Below are positions 16,510-25,131 of a DNA stretch of 64,000 bases, one piece after another. The translations under genes were made by a program, and so were the position numbers. The notes beneath the pieces were generated by a model. It made no database searches. It was not told where the DNA came from and saw only the letters and a list, made by a program, of their open reading frames with translations. This stretch comes from an uncultured Acidobacteriaceae bacterium (GTDB lineage Bacteria > Acidobacteriota > Terriglobia > Terriglobales > Acidobacteriaceae). The DNA lies in contig CALFMO010000069.1 in assembly GCA_937879855.1 (NCBI GenBank), forward strand, positions 62,001-126,000. Direction: 5' to 3'. Position 1 is the first letter of the stretch. Every line of letters begins with the position of its first letter.

Positions 16510-18993
16510 TCAGTGGCCCGCTCTGCCACGGATGGTGAGGTCGGCCTCGGTCGGCACATCCGAGAGCGTCATGTGCAACGCGTGTTGCTTCGGGTCATAA
16601 GTTGTCTTCAACGGATACGTGCTGCTGGAAAACTTCGCCTCGGCATGGGCCGACGGCCAGTCATAAATCACTACTTCAATGAACTTCCACCATGGCGTGT
16701 ACGATCCTTCACGCGCATGGAACTTCAGGCGCATGCTGTTGGCGTCGGACTGGCAAGTAAACGACTGCCGCAGATACTCGCCCTTCTGGTAACGGAACGT
16801 ATGGCCGTCGTCGAGATAGATTGAGCCGCTGCACTGCGAGCCGGGGTAGACGCGAAGTTCGAGCGGACCGCTGGGAATTTCGTCCGTGTTCTGAATCAGG
16901 GGCTGAAGCGGGACGATGCTCCCGCCGCGAACGTAGACGGGCATAAGGTCGAGCGGCGGATGGATTTTGGGGACAGCCGCGGTCTTCAGGCCAGTCCAGA
17001 AGTCGTACCACTCATGGTCTTTCGGAAAAGAGATGGCGTAGTCATCAAGAGTCTCAGCAAATGGCGGCGGAGCGACCAGCAGGCTGGGGCCGAGCAGAAA
17101 TTCGGTGTCGAGATGATCGAAATCAGCTGCGAAAACATCCGGGAACTCGAGAAACAGCGGCCGCATCAGAGGGAGGCCGGTGCGCGAGGATTCGTCGGCC
17201 AGGGAGTAGATGTAAGGCAGCAGGCGGTAACGAGTTTCGATGTAGCGGCGGCGAATCACTTCCGGCTCGAGCCCGTTGTTCCAGATCTCGTGGGGCAGCG
17301 TGCCCTTAGCGGCATGATCGCGGAAGAAGGGCGAGAAAGCCGCCTGCTCAACCCAGCGGGTGAGCAGAGCGGACTGAGGCGAGCCGTTAAAGCCGCCCAC
17401 ATCGGCGCCGACAAACGGGATGCCGCTGACGCCGAGATTGAGCACCATCTGCGTGGCCAGACGCAGATGGTTCCACGTGGCGGAATTGTCTCCCGTCCAG
17501 GTGAATCCGTAACGCTGGCCGCCTGCGTACGTTGCGCGGGTCAGGACAAACGGACGTTCATCGGGACGCAGTTTGAGCAGGCCTTCGAAAGTACCGCGGA
17601 CATTCTCCAGTCCGAAGATGTTGTGAATCTCAGCGTGGGTTGCGGTGCGGGTGGTGAATCCGGGCTCTTCGATGCGATGCACGGTGTTCAGAGGCATTGT
17701 CTTGCTAGGAACCTCGAAAACTGAGGGTTCGTTCATGTCGTTCCAGAAACCGGCAACGCCGTCTTGGACAAATTCGCGGTACAGGCCGCCCCACCACTCG
17801 CGGGTCTGGGCGCGGGTGAAATCCGGGAACACCGCGGGGCCTGGCCAGACTACGCCGATGAATTCACTGCCGTCAGGATTCTTCACGAAGTGGTCGCCGG
17901 CTTTGCCGGCGTCGTAGGGAGCATAGCCCTGGTTGGGAGCGTGCGCGATGTGCAGGTCGGTAATGGTGACCAGATGGAAGTGCTGCCGGCGTAGATCGGC
18001 AACGAGCCCGGGAAAGTTGGGGAAAGTTTTCGGGTCGACAGTGAAGGGACGGTTTTTGTATTGGTAATCGATGTCGAGGTAAAGCACGTCGGAAGGAATT
18101 TTGTCGGTGCGAAGATGCTTGGCGATCTCGCGCACCTGGGATTCTGGCGTGTAACTGTAGCGTGATTGCTGGAAACCCAGAGCCCACAGTGGAGGAAGCG
18201 GCGGGGTGCCGGTGAGATAGGCATAGGCTTCGACAACCTGTTTCGGCGTCGGACCGTAGAGGAAATAATAATCGAGCGGACCGCCTTCGGCGCCGAAGGA
18301 ATATGCGTCCCGAGCTTGCTTGCCGAAATCGAACCATGTGCGCCAAGTGTTGTCGAGAAATATCCCATAGCTGCGAGTGGCATTGATGCCGAGGAAAAAG
18401 GGAATGCTCTTATAAAGCGGGTCGGTGGATTCCTGGGGACCGACGTCGGTGTTCCAGAGAGTGTAAGCCTGATTGCGGCGGTCGAAAGAGCCAGCCTTGT
18501 CGCCCAGGCCGAAATAATGTTCGTCCGCGGGCATTTGCTTCGAAACGGAAAATCCGCCGAGTTGGAAAGTCGCGGGCCGGCCCACCGCGTCGGCGGAGAT
18601 GACACTGCCGGCGAGATCGCGAATGACGATGCGGAGCGGCTTGCGCTCAACACGAACCTCGAGCGCGGCGGTACGGAAGCCCACGAATGCGGGATCTTCG
18701 AGCGGCCGCACGTCGATAGTTTTGCTGCGCGCTGCGGGAAGGACCGCCCAGGACGCGTCCTCAGGGAGAGCGCCTTCGGCAGAAATGCGCACGCGAATGA
18801 TGTCGTCTCGCAGCGCCGTGATGCGCACGGTCGATGAGCCGGCTTGAAGCTCGATGCCGTCGTGCTGTGGCTGAGAGCCGGTGACCTCATCGACCGTCCT
18901 CCCGGGCTGAGGGGCGGTCTGTGCAACTGCGAAGCTCGACATCGATACTGCTAACACGAGGAAGAGACAAAAAAAGCGGTGGCGATCAGGCAT
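16510..18993 (-). CDS. GH31-family alpha-glucosidase (exported)
   Basis: The protein has 827 residues from ATG 18993, chosen because GGAAAGAG stands about 7 bases upstream and the signal peptide (MPDRHRFFCLFLVLAVSMSS, cut near AVAQT) starts there. An ATG 33 bases upstream is less likely. The N-terminal beta-sandwich ends near residue 240. The barrel has LYLDIDYQYK, the nucleophile motif GFWNDMNEPSVF, the substrate-site FTWTGDNSATW and the acid/base GADVGGF. The C-terminal beta domain includes PVYVRGGSIVPLQ. GH31 enzymes remove terminal alpha-linked sugars, most often glucose or xylose. Exact substrate not predictable. Secretion fits scavenging of polysaccharide. Confidence 0.93.
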   Translation of the reverse strand: MPDRHRFFCLFLVLAVSMSSFAVAQTAPQPGRTVDEVTGSQPQHDGIELQAGSSTVRITALRDDIIRVRISAEGALPEDASWAVLPAARSKTIDVRPLEDPAFVGFRTAALEVRVERKPLRIVIRDLAGSVISADAVGRPATFQLGGFSVSKQMPADEHYFGLGDKAGSFDRRNQAYTLWNTDVGPQESTDPLYKSIPFFLGINATRSYGIFLDNTWRTWFDFGKQARDAYSFGAEGGPLDYYFLYGPTPKQVVEAYAYLTGTPPLPPLWALGFQQSRYSYTPESQVREIAKHLRTDKIPSDVLYLDIDYQYKNRPFTVDPKTFPNFPGLVADLRRQHFHLVTITDLHIAHAPNQGYAPYDAGKAGDHFVKNPDGSEFIGVVWPGPAVFPDFTRAQTREWWGGLYREFVQDGVAGFWNDMNEPSVFEVPSKTMPLNTVHRIEEPGFTTRTATHAEIHNIFGLENVRGTFEGLLKLRPDERPFVLTRATYAGGQRYGFTWTGDNSATWNHLRLATQMVLNLGVSGIPFVGADVGGFNGSPQSALLTRWVEQAAFSPFFRDHAAKGTLPHEIWNNGLEPEVIRRRYIETRYRLLPYIYSLADESSRTGLPLMRPLFLEFPDVFAADFDHLDTEFLLGPSLLVAPPPFAETLDDYAISFPKDHEWYDFWTGLKTAAVPKIHPPLDLMPVYVRGGSIVPLQPLIQNTDEIPSGPLELRVYPGSQCSGSIYLDDGHTFRYQKGEYLRQSFTCQSDANSMRLKFHAREGSYTPWWKFIEVVIYDWPSAHAEAKFSSSTYPLKTTYDPKQHALHMTLSDVPTEADLTIRGRAGH

Positions 18994-19222
18994 CAGGGAC
19001 TCTTTCCAGGAATGATTTTCGTGCATGCGGTAAGACCATACTAATCCAATGTGCTGACTGGATGAACCCCGATTGCACCGAGTCTTTGGGGAATCTGCCA
19101 GGAAAGCACTTCAGGAGCAGTCGCTCGAGCAAGGAGCCTTTTGCTGCTCCTAGCCCTCGCGGCAATTCTGTGGTTTGATTTCCCTTACGATTTTTAATTG
19201 CGATCTCTAGTTCAAGAAAGGC

Positions 19223-19633
19223 ATGTCCATGCAATCTGAGGCGGGTCCAGTTTCGAAGACGATGTTGTGGACGGGGCGAATCATGAGCGCGATACCGGTT
19301 TTGCTCACGCTGCTCGGCGCCGTAATGAAAGTCCTCAAAGCAACTCCGGCGATGGAGGGCATGGCGCGGGCTGGATTTTCGGAGAAATTGACAGTAGCTG
19401 TCGGAGTTATTGAGTTGGTCTGCGTGACTGTTTATGTGATTCCGCGGACTTCGGTGCTGGGGGCAATTTTGCTGACAGGATTGTTGGGCGGAGCTACTGT
19501 GACCGGTCTGCGAATTGGAGATCCGACGTTTCCGATGCCGGTCATTCTTGGGATGATGGCGTGGGGCGGGTTGTACTTGCGGGATGTGCGATTGCGGGCG
19601 CTGATTCCGTTACGCAGAATGTCGTGGCAATGA
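19223..19633 (+). CDS. DoxX-like integral membrane protein
   Basis: The 136-residue protein has four predicted membrane helices: residues about 16-36 (MSAIPVLLTLLGAVMKV), 55-75 (VAVGVIELVCVTVYVI), 78-98 and 104-118. The spacing and the GVIELV segment fit the DoxX-like family, small four-helix proteins of unclear role. AAGAAAGGC precedes the ATG as ribosome binding site. It is divergent from GH31 across a spacer of about 230 bases. Confidence 0.75.
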   Translation: MSMQSEAGPVSKTMLWTGRIMSAIPVLLTLLGAVMKVLKATPAMEGMARAGFSEKLTVAVGVIELVCVTVYVIPRTSVLGAILLTGLLGGATVTGLRIGDPTFPMPVILGMMAWGGLYLRDVRLRALIPLRRMSWQ

Positions 19634-19698
19634 GAGCTGACGACTAGTCGGCGTGTGTACTACTCAATCCGCAGCGAAGGGCGCTCGCTTCGCTTGCT

Positions 19699-19720
19699 GG
19701 ACGGGCGAATGCTCCCGTCC
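19699..19720. repeat. Palindromic element (GGACGGG loop CCCGTCC)
   Basis: Perfect 7-base arms around the loop CGAATGCT. It shares the CGAATG core with the element at 6903. It lies between the convergent DoxX-like and dimethylargininase-like genes and has no T-run. Confidence 0.6.
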
Positions 19721-19737
19721 CCACACCGTCACGGCTG

Positions 19738-19756
19738 GACAGCCGAGGCGGCTGTC
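19738..19756. repeat. Palindromic element (GACAGCCG AGG CGGCTGTC)
   Basis: Perfect 8-base arms with a three-base loop, 17 bases after the previous element. It ends 9 bases before the stop of the minus-strand dimethylargininase-like gene, so its hairpin would lie just after that coding region, but no T-run follows. Confidence 0.65.
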
Positions 19757-19765
19757 GCTACATGA

Positions 19766-20620
19766 TCAGTTTCGCAATACGGGGCGCGTCAAGCAGGTGG
19801 GGCCGCCGCTGCCGTTGATGCACAGTTCGCTGCCGGGGAAGGTGCGGACATCGAATCCGGCGTGGTGAAGACGGGCGTTGGTCTTGTGGTTTTCTTCGAT
19901 CGCGAGCAGGCGATTGCCACCTAGAGCTAGCACGTTGCACGCGAGGGTGTCGCGCTCGGACTCGTCGATCTGAATGAATTTGTAGCCGCGCGACTGCAGC
20001 AGTTCCACGGTTTCGACAGCCAGCCATGGAAGATCGACCAGCGCGGTTTGTTCGTCGAGCAGGCTGATCAACGACATTAGATGAAGGCATGCCGATGGTC
20101 CGGGACCGTAAGGCAAGGGCGCGGATAGGACCTCGACTCCTTTGGGGGCAAGCAGGGAGCGCATCTGCGCGATGCCAGCTGCATTGGTGCGATAGCCATG
20201 ACCAACCAGCAGCGTCTTCGAGTCAAGCCAGAGGATGTCGCCTGCTTCGGTGGTCCCAGGCGCAACGATTGCGCCAAAGGTTGGGATACTCAAGGTTGCG
20301 CAGTACGATCCGTGAAGGTGCGCTTCGGCCACGCGATTCGGCTTGCCCGGGCACATGAGGATCAGACCGAAGTCGGTGGCGAGAGAAGCGTCGTGAGCGT
20401 AAACGGCATCGAGGGAGAGATCGTTATCGGAAGTCAGTTCGATAATTTCGGCGCTGGCGGTTTGCAACTCGCGGCACAAAGTTTCGTGCTGCGCCTGAGC
20501 CTTGGCAAAATCGGGCGCATGATGAAAGCCAAGATCGCGCCAGATGGCAAGGCGTTGTGGATGGTTCCAGCCCGCGGTTCGAGGCGAGCACACCAGGACG
20601 CGCTGAAGCGCGCCAACCAT
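19766..20620 (-). CDS. Dimethylargininase/amidinotransferase-family protein
   Basis: A 284-residue protein of the guanidino-group-modifying (pentein) superfamily. The Asp in AVYAHDASL corresponds to the usual guanidine-binding Asp. The His in SACLHLMS and the Cys in GGPTCLTRPV near the C-terminus are the expected catalytic His and nucleophilic Cys. The segment around GHGYRTN and the length fit the DDAH group, which hydrolyses N-methylated arginines to citrulline, but an arginine deiminase-like or other amidino substrate is possible. It lies alone, with a palindromic spacer before the next minus-strand gene. Confidence 0.8.
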   Translation of the reverse strand: MVGALQRVLVCSPRTAGWNHPQRLAIWRDLGFHHAPDFAKAQAQHETLCRELQTASAEIIELTSDNDLSLDAVYAHDASLATDFGLILMCPGKPNRVAEAHLHGSYCATLSIPTFGAIVAPGTTEAGDILWLDSKTLLVGHGYRTNAAGIAQMRSLLAPKGVEVLSAPLPYGPGPSACLHLMSLISLLDEQTALVDLPWLAVETVELLQSRGYKFIQIDESERDTLACNVLALGGNRLLAIEENHKTNARLHHAGFDVRTFPGSELCINGSGGPTCLTRPVLRN

Positions 20621-20788
20621 GGAGTGTCCGTTGAAAGCGACGCCGGTTGCCGTCGATGAGTGCAGAGAGGGCCTCCTGGGAATTTAGGTCAGATCGGATG
20701 ATTTTAAGGCAGGCGCGGTGCAATGCGGAAATCGTGCGTCGGAAAATGTTCTTTCGCCCGCAGGGCTTGTCCGTCATTGACTTTTGGT

Positions 20789-20808
20789 CCCACGCCTTGC
20801 GGCGTGGG
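20789..20808. repeat. Palindromic element (CCCACGCC TTGC GGCGTGGG)
   Basis: Perfect 8-base arms around TTGC inside the 296-base spacer between the receiver-PilZ gene and the dimethylargininase-like gene. No T-run on either strand. I see no gene in the rest of that spacer. Confidence 0.65.
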
Positions 20809-20916
20809 CTGCACTCTTTCAGCCGCTGGGAACAAAGTTCGACGATACTCCCCCGGGACGAAAAGCTCGACGTTGCTTCACGGGCGGTGGGCAGAGGCCC
20901 TGCAGTATCTCGCTGG

Positions 20917-21705
20917 CTACTCGGAGACGGCGAAAGACACGTGGGCGTCTTCGGGGGGCATCAGATCATGCACGGCGCTCTTGTGGTTGCTGTGGGAGCT
21001 GCGCTTGTTGAGCCAGCGTTTCAGGTGCTTGCGCGCTGTGGGACTTAGCTTTGTGAAGAACAGTCCGGCGCGGCCTTGATCGCTGGCCCACATCACATCG
21101 GCGTGTCCCTGCAGAGTAACGCGGGTCCCGGGCAATACGCAGCGAAAAGCCAGGTTCGAACTCACCGGCACCGGGTCGGGAGCCTGCACTGCGAAGCCGT
21201 GTTCACCGATGTCGATGCTGACGGCGGAAACCGGTCCGCTTTCGAGTTCCAAGTGGACCAAGGTTTTCATTTCGTAGCGCGTGAACTTGCGCCTGTTGCT
21301 TTTGCTGTTTTCTCTCTCCGCCTGCAAGGCCTCTTTTAACTGTTCCGCCTGGAAAGGCCGATACAGAATGCGGCTGGCGCCCGATTGAAACGCCTGGCCG
21401 GTTCCGGGCCATGCCCGGCTGGCGACCGCCAGCAGCGCGGGCTTTTGGCTGGGCGGCAAAAGGGCGGCCATGCGGATAACCTCTTCGGCGCCGGGTAAAT
21501 CAAAATCCACAATCAGCGTGGAAGCTCGGCCGTTCATAACCAATTCGAGCGCGTGTTGACCCGAGTGGCAGTTCAGCAAGTCGTTGCCGAGCTCGTCGAG
21601 CGTGGATTGCAACGTTTGAAGTGACCGCTTGTCATGACACAGGACGGCAGCAGACTGGCGCATGAGTTCCAAAGTACGGGCTGGGGAAAGGCGGGTAAAT
21701 GTCAC
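20917..21705 (-). CDS. Degenerate receiver domain fused to a PilZ (c-di-GMP binding) domain
   Basis: The 262-residue protein has a response-regulator-like half (about 18-135; STLIVDFDLPGAEEV carries the possible phospho-Asp, and ILYRPFQ stands where KPF is usual). The N-terminal acidic pair looks changed (VLCHDKRSL), so phosphorylation is doubtful. The second half (about 140-235) is PilZ: RRKFTRYE supplies the RxxxR c-di-GMP motif and DIGEHG the (D/N)x(S/G)xxG motif. It may link c-di-GMP level to a surface behaviour such as pili. Start at ATG 21705. It is divergent from hslV. Confidence 0.8.
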   Translation of the reverse strand: MTFTRLSPARTLELMRQSAAVLCHDKRSLQTLQSTLDELGNDLLNCHSGQHALELVMNGRASTLIVDFDLPGAEEVIRMAALLPPSQKPALLAVASRAWPGTGQAFQSGASRILYRPFQAEQLKEALQAERENSKSNRRKFTRYEMKTLVHLELESGPVSAVSIDIGEHGFAVQAPDPVPVSSNLAFRCVLPGTRVTLQGHADVMWASDQGRAGLFFTKLSPTARKHLKRWLNKRSSHSNHKSAVHDLMPPEDAHVSFAVSE

Positions 21706-21756
21706 AGCGGTAATCTGCAGATGGGTTACTGAAGCACTCTATCAACACTGGAAAAT

Positions 21757-21775
21757 GCGGGGCTATCGTCCCCGC
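21757..21775. repeat. Palindromic element (GCGGGG loop CCCCGC)
   Basis: Six-base perfect arms with the loop CTATCGT, directly upstream of the hslV -10 element, where a -35 box would be expected. It might therefore affect hslV transcription. Confidence 0.5.
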
Positions 21776-21794
21776 TAAGCGCTGAGAGAGGCGC

Positions 21795-21803
21795 TGTTAT
21801 AAT
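21795..21803 (+). promoter_or_regulatory. Extended -10 promoter of hslV
   Basis: TGTTATAAT is a perfect TGnTATAAT extended -10 box. The expected start of transcription, about 7 bases after it, is near 21810, leaving only about 8 bases before the hslV ATG at 21818. No -35 consensus and no Shine-Dalgarno are visible, so the message may be nearly leaderless. Confidence 0.65.
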
Positions 21804-21817
21804 AGAGAATTGCGCTC

Positions 21818-22360
21818 ATGACCACGAAGCGACTGATTCGATCCACCACAGTTTTGTCGGTTCGCCGCAACGGCAAGGTGGTTCTTGCCGGGGACGGCCA
21901 GGTCACGCTCGGTGAGTCCGTTATCAAGCATTCGGCGAAAAAGATCCGCCGTCTTTATAACGACAAGATTGTGGCTGGGTTTGCGGGTTCGACTGCGGAC
22001 GCATTTACCTTGTTCAGCCGATTCGAAGCCAAACTGGAGCAGTATCACGGCAACCTAGGACGAGCCGCCGTGGAACTGGCTCGGGACTGGCGCACCGATA
22101 AGTTTCTCCGGCATCTCGAAGCCTTGTTGCTGGTGTCGGACCGGGAGCAGACCTACCTGCTTAGTGGGCAGGGAGATGTGATCGAACCGGATGGCGCGGT
22201 GGCGGCCATCGGAAGCGGTGGGCCTTACGCGCAGGCGGCCGCTCAGGCGCTGGCGGAGCATACCGACCTCTCCGCGCATCAGATCGCTGAAGAAGCAATG
22301 AAGATTGCGGGCAAGATGTGCATCTATACGAATGACAAGGTAACGATTGAAGAACTGTGA
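21818..22360 (+). CDS. hslV: ATP-dependent protease peptidase subunit HslV
   Basis: The 180-residue protein matches HslV throughout: TTVLSVRRNGKVVLAGDGQV, KKIRRLYNDKIVAGFAG, then AAIGSGGPYAQAAAQAL. HslV is the N-terminal-nucleophile threonine protease that forms a double hexamer and degrades proteins unfolded by HslU. The catalytic Thr aligns with residue 10, so a 9-residue leader (MTTKRLIRS) would have to be removed, unlike the Met-only removal in E. coli. hslU follows after 75 bases holding a hairpin-forming repeat. Confidence 0.96.
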   Translation: MTTKRLIRSTTVLSVRRNGKVVLAGDGQVTLGESVIKHSAKKIRRLYNDKIVAGFAGSTADAFTLFSRFEAKLEQYHGNLGRAAVELARDWRTDKFLRHLEALLLVSDREQTYLLSGQGDVIEPDGAVAAIGSGGPYAQAAAQALAEHTDLSAHQIAEEAMKIAGKMCIYTNDKVTIEEL

Positions 22361-22372
22361 GAAAAGTGGTCG

Positions 22373-22414
22373 GTGGCTAGTGGTCAGTGGCCAGTAAGGC
22401 TGACCACTAACCAC
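22373..22414. repeat. Hairpin-forming GTGGTCAGTGG-type repeat between hslV and hslU
   Basis: GTGGCTAGTGGTCAG at 22373-22387 pairs with CTGACCACTAACCAC at 22400-22414 with 14 of 15 matches and a 12-base loop. The spacer from 22366 to 22432 is almost entirely built of (A/C)GTGG(T/C)CAGTGG units in both orientations. It could stall polymerase, protect hslV mRNA or tune the HslV:HslU ratio. hslU has no clear Shine-Dalgarno after it. Confidence 0.75.
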
Positions 22415-22435
22415 TGATCACTGACCACTGAATTT

Positions 22436-23854
22436 ATGGCCATTTATCTTCCATCATCTGCCGAAGAAGAACAGCTGGCGCTGGACGAACTGACTCCGCG
22501 CGAGATTGTGGTTGAACTCGACAAACACGTGATTGGCCAGAAGGACGCCAAGCGCGCTGTGGCCATCGCGCTGCGCAACCGCATGCGCCGGCAAAAGCTA
22601 TCGCCCGAACTCGCCGAAGAAATCATTCCGAAAAACATCATCATGATTGGGCCCACCGGCGTGGGCAAGACGGAGATTGCGCGACGGCTGGCGAAGCTGG
22701 CGAATTCGCCGTTCCTGAAAGTGGAGGCCTCGAAGTTTACCGAAGTCGGCTATGTGGGTCGTGATGTCGAATCGATGGTGCGAGATCTGGTAGAGATCGC
22801 GATCGACAACGTGCGCGAAGAGAAACTGGAAGACGTCGCCGACAAGGCCGAGTTGAATGCCGAGGAACGATTACTGGACATTCTGCTGCCGCCATCGCCT
22901 CCGCCGCGAGCGGATGGGAGTACAACCTCAGGTGGTGTGGTGATTGATGGTGGCACCGCACTGGCGGAGTCTTCGAACCGGACTCGCGAAAAATTGCGAC
23001 AGCAATTGCGCGAAGGAAAACTGGATGACCGCACGGTCGAGATCGACGTGCGCGAACGCAATTTTCCGTCGTTCGAAATCATGACCAACCAGGGCGTAGA
23101 AGAGATGGACGTCAACATTAAGGATATGTTGCCGAACATCTTCGGACAGCGCACCAAAAAGCGAAAGATGAAGGTCAACGAGGCCTTCGAATACCTGATC
23201 CAGGAAGAAGAGCAGCGGCTGATTGACATGGATCAGGTCACCCGCATGGCAATCGATCGCGTGGAGAATTCCGGCATCGTGTTCCTGGACGAGATCGACA
23301 AAATCGCGGGGCGTGAAGGCGGGCATGGGCCGGATGTTTCACGCGAAGGCGTGCAGCGGGACATTCTCCCCATCGTGGAAGGCACGACGGTGAACACGAG
23401 GTACGGAATGGTGCGCACCGACCACATTCTATTTATCGCGGCAGGTGCATTCCACGTTTCGAAGCCGAGCGATTTGATTCCGGAATTGCAGGGGCGGTTT
23501 CCGATTCGAGTGGAACTGCAGTCGTTGACCATGGAAGATTTCGTTCGGATTCTCACCGAGCCGAAGTCGTCGCTGGTGAAGCAGTACACGGCTTTGCTCG
23601 AAACTGAAGGTGTGAAGCTGGAGTTTACTCCGGAAGCGCTGGACGAGATTGCGCACTTTGCGTTCCGCGTGAACGAGAGCACGGAAAACATCGGGGCGCG
23701 GCGCCTGCATACAATTATGGAGCGGGTGCTCGATGAATTGAGCTTCGACGCGCCTGAAAAGAAGGGCGAGCAGGTCACGGTGGACGCGGATTACGTGCGC
23801 AAGATGCTCACCGACATCGTGAAGGATCAGGATTTGTCGCGATACATTCTTTAG
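22436..23854 (+). CDS. hslU: ATP-dependent protease ATPase subunit HslU
   Basis: The 472-residue AAA+ unfoldase shows LTPREIVVELDKHVIGQKDA at the N-terminus and Walker A GPTGVGKTE at residues 72-80. The HslU-specific intermediate (I) domain lies at about 110-250. Walker B is GIVFLDEIDKIAG, followed by the sensor region GRFPIRVELQSL and the C-terminal DIVKDQDLSRYIL, whose last residues activate HslV. It is slightly longer than E. coli HslU (443), with extra residues in the I domain (PPSPPPRADGSTTSGGVV). It acts with HslV in protein quality control in the cytoplasm. Confidence 0.97.
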   Translation: MAIYLPSSAEEEQLALDELTPREIVVELDKHVIGQKDAKRAVAIALRNRMRRQKLSPELAEEIIPKNIIMIGPTGVGKTEIARRLAKLANSPFLKVEASKFTEVGYVGRDVESMVRDLVEIAIDNVREEKLEDVADKAELNAEERLLDILLPPSPPPRADGSTTSGGVVIDGGTALAESSNRTREKLRQQLREGKLDDRTVEIDVRERNFPSFEIMTNQGVEEMDVNIKDMLPNIFGQRTKKRKMKVNEAFEYLIQEEEQRLIDMDQVTRMAIDRVENSGIVFLDEIDKIAGREGGHGPDVSREGVQRDILPIVEGTTVNTRYGMVRTDHILFIAAGAFHVSKPSDLIPELQGRFPIRVELQSLTMEDFVRILTEPKSSLVKQYTALLETEGVKLEFTPEALDEIAHFAFRVNESTENIGARRLHTIMERVLDELSFDAPEKKGEQVTVDADYVRKMLTDIVKDQDLSRYIL

Positions 23855-23865
23855 AAAAAACCTGC

Positions 23866-23895
23866 AACCACAGAGGACACTGAGGAACACAGCGG
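23866..23895. repeat. ACCACAGAGGACACTGAGGAACACAG-type spacer repeat
   Basis: An imperfect direct repeat of CACAGAGGA-like units right after hslU. A related, more diverged stretch (ACCGCCGAGATCGCGGGGAG...) follows the start of the RNA methyltransferase gene near 30990. Such sequences recur between genes in several bacterial genomes; here they mark non-coding spacer. Confidence 0.4.
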
Positions 23896-23949
23896 AATTC
23901 AACTTCTCTGCTCGGCGTTGGGGCGGTCTGTTAGTCTGAGTTCTTCCGC

Positions 23950-25050
23950 ATGAGACGCTCCACGCCGATGGCTTTGCTCGCTCTGGGCGCGCTGCTGATG
24001 TTCGCGGCGTGCGCGACGGTTGCCCCGCCGCAGCCTCCGTCGCTGGATTTGCCGAAGCCGCCTTCGGATTTGCGCGCGGTGCGCAAGGGCGATCACGTTA
24101 CTCTCACTTGGACGGATCCCACCAATACGACCGATCGACAGAAGATTCGACACCCGGGGGTAACCCGGATTTGCCGAGGAGTTGTGCCCCAATTAATGGA
24201 TTGCCGGACTCCGGTGGGCGAGGCCGACGCACCGCCAAGCCCGGCTACGACTCGCTCTTCCAACCTGGGCGTGATCAGGTCCTACGTCGACCAACTTCCC
24301 GCACAGCTTGAAGGGGACAACCCCTCAGCCTTTGTGACCTATGCCGTGGAAGTGTTGAATTCGGGGGGGCGGGGCGCAGGGCTTTCGAACCAGGTACACG
24401 TTGCGCTCATCCATACTGTACAGCCGCCACCGGACTTTGCGGCGCAGGTCACGGGTCAGGGAGTCGTGCTGGCCTGGTCCGACAATGCGCCGGCAGTTAA
24501 GGCCAACTCGACGGTGCACTATGTGTATCGCATGTACCGTAGTCCGGAAGAAAACCCACAGCAGGTTCTGGTTGGCGAGGTCCCAGCCGGAAGCGAACGC
24601 AGCCTTAGTCTCACCGATTCCAGCATTGAGTGGGAGAAGACGTATGAATATCGAGCGGAAACAGTGACGGTGATTGCCGAGCAAAGCAAGTCTGAGATTG
24701 AGATAGAGGTAGAAGGGGACGATACCCCGCAGATCAAGGTTTTCGCGCACGACATTTTCCCGCCAGCCGTGCCTTCGGGGCTGCAGGCTGTGGCATCAGG
24801 TCTGGGACAAAAGCCTTTTATCGACCTGATATGGGCCCCCGTGACCGACGTCGATCTCGAGGGATACAACGTCTATCGTCACGAAGAAGGCGGGGCTCCG
24901 GTGAAGCTGAATGCAGCGCCGGTGAAGGCGCCGGCGTACCGGGACGAGAACGTGGTGACGGGCAAACATTATTTCTATTCGGTGACTGCGGTCGATGTGC
25001 GCGGCAACGAGAGCGACCGGTCGGAGGAAGCCAACGAAAAGGTACCCTGA
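23950..25050 (+). CDS. Lipoprotein with fibronectin type III domains
   Basis: The 366-residue product carries a lipoprotein signal (ALGALLMFAACAT, Cys at about residue 21) and a Pro-rich linker. Three fibronectin-III-like modules follow: about 38-150 (PSDLRAVRKGDHVTLTWTD), about 160-265 (PDFAAQVTGQGVVLAWSD) and about 275-364 (PSGLQAVASGLGQKPFIDLI, then GYNVYRHEEGG and YFYSVTAVDVRGNES). No enzyme domain is visible. It is probably a surface or periplasmic binding or adhesion protein. Function unknown. Confidence 0.8.
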   Translation: MRRSTPMALLALGALLMFAACATVAPPQPPSLDLPKPPSDLRAVRKGDHVTLTWTDPTNTTDRQKIRHPGVTRICRGVVPQLMDCRTPVGEADAPPSPATTRSSNLGVIRSYVDQLPAQLEGDNPSAFVTYAVEVLNSGGRGAGLSNQVHVALIHTVQPPPDFAAQVTGQGVVLAWSDNAPAVKANSTVHYVYRMYRSPEENPQQVLVGEVPAGSERSLSLTDSSIEWEKTYEYRAETVTVIAEQSKSEIEIEVEGDDTPQIKVFAHDIFPPAVPSGLQAVASGLGQKPFIDLIWAPVTDVDLEGYNVYRHEEGGAPVKLNAAPVKAPAYRDENVVTGKHYFYSVTAVDVRGNESDRSEEANEKVP

Positions 25051-25131
25051 CGACGCGCAGACAACACGTGATAGAAAATATTTCTTCGGCTGCGCGCTTC
25101 AGATTCCGCGGATGTGGTTAGATAGAGTGCG

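Noticed and set aside
16960..17724. Plus-strand frame of 254 codons
   Set aside because: Antisense to the catalytic region of the GH31 gene; no ribosome binding site and no family pattern.
20424..20777. Minus-strand frame of 117 codons upstream of the dimethylargininase-like gene
   Set aside because: It overlaps that gene out of frame, and the unique part is Arg/Cys-rich with no ribosome binding site.
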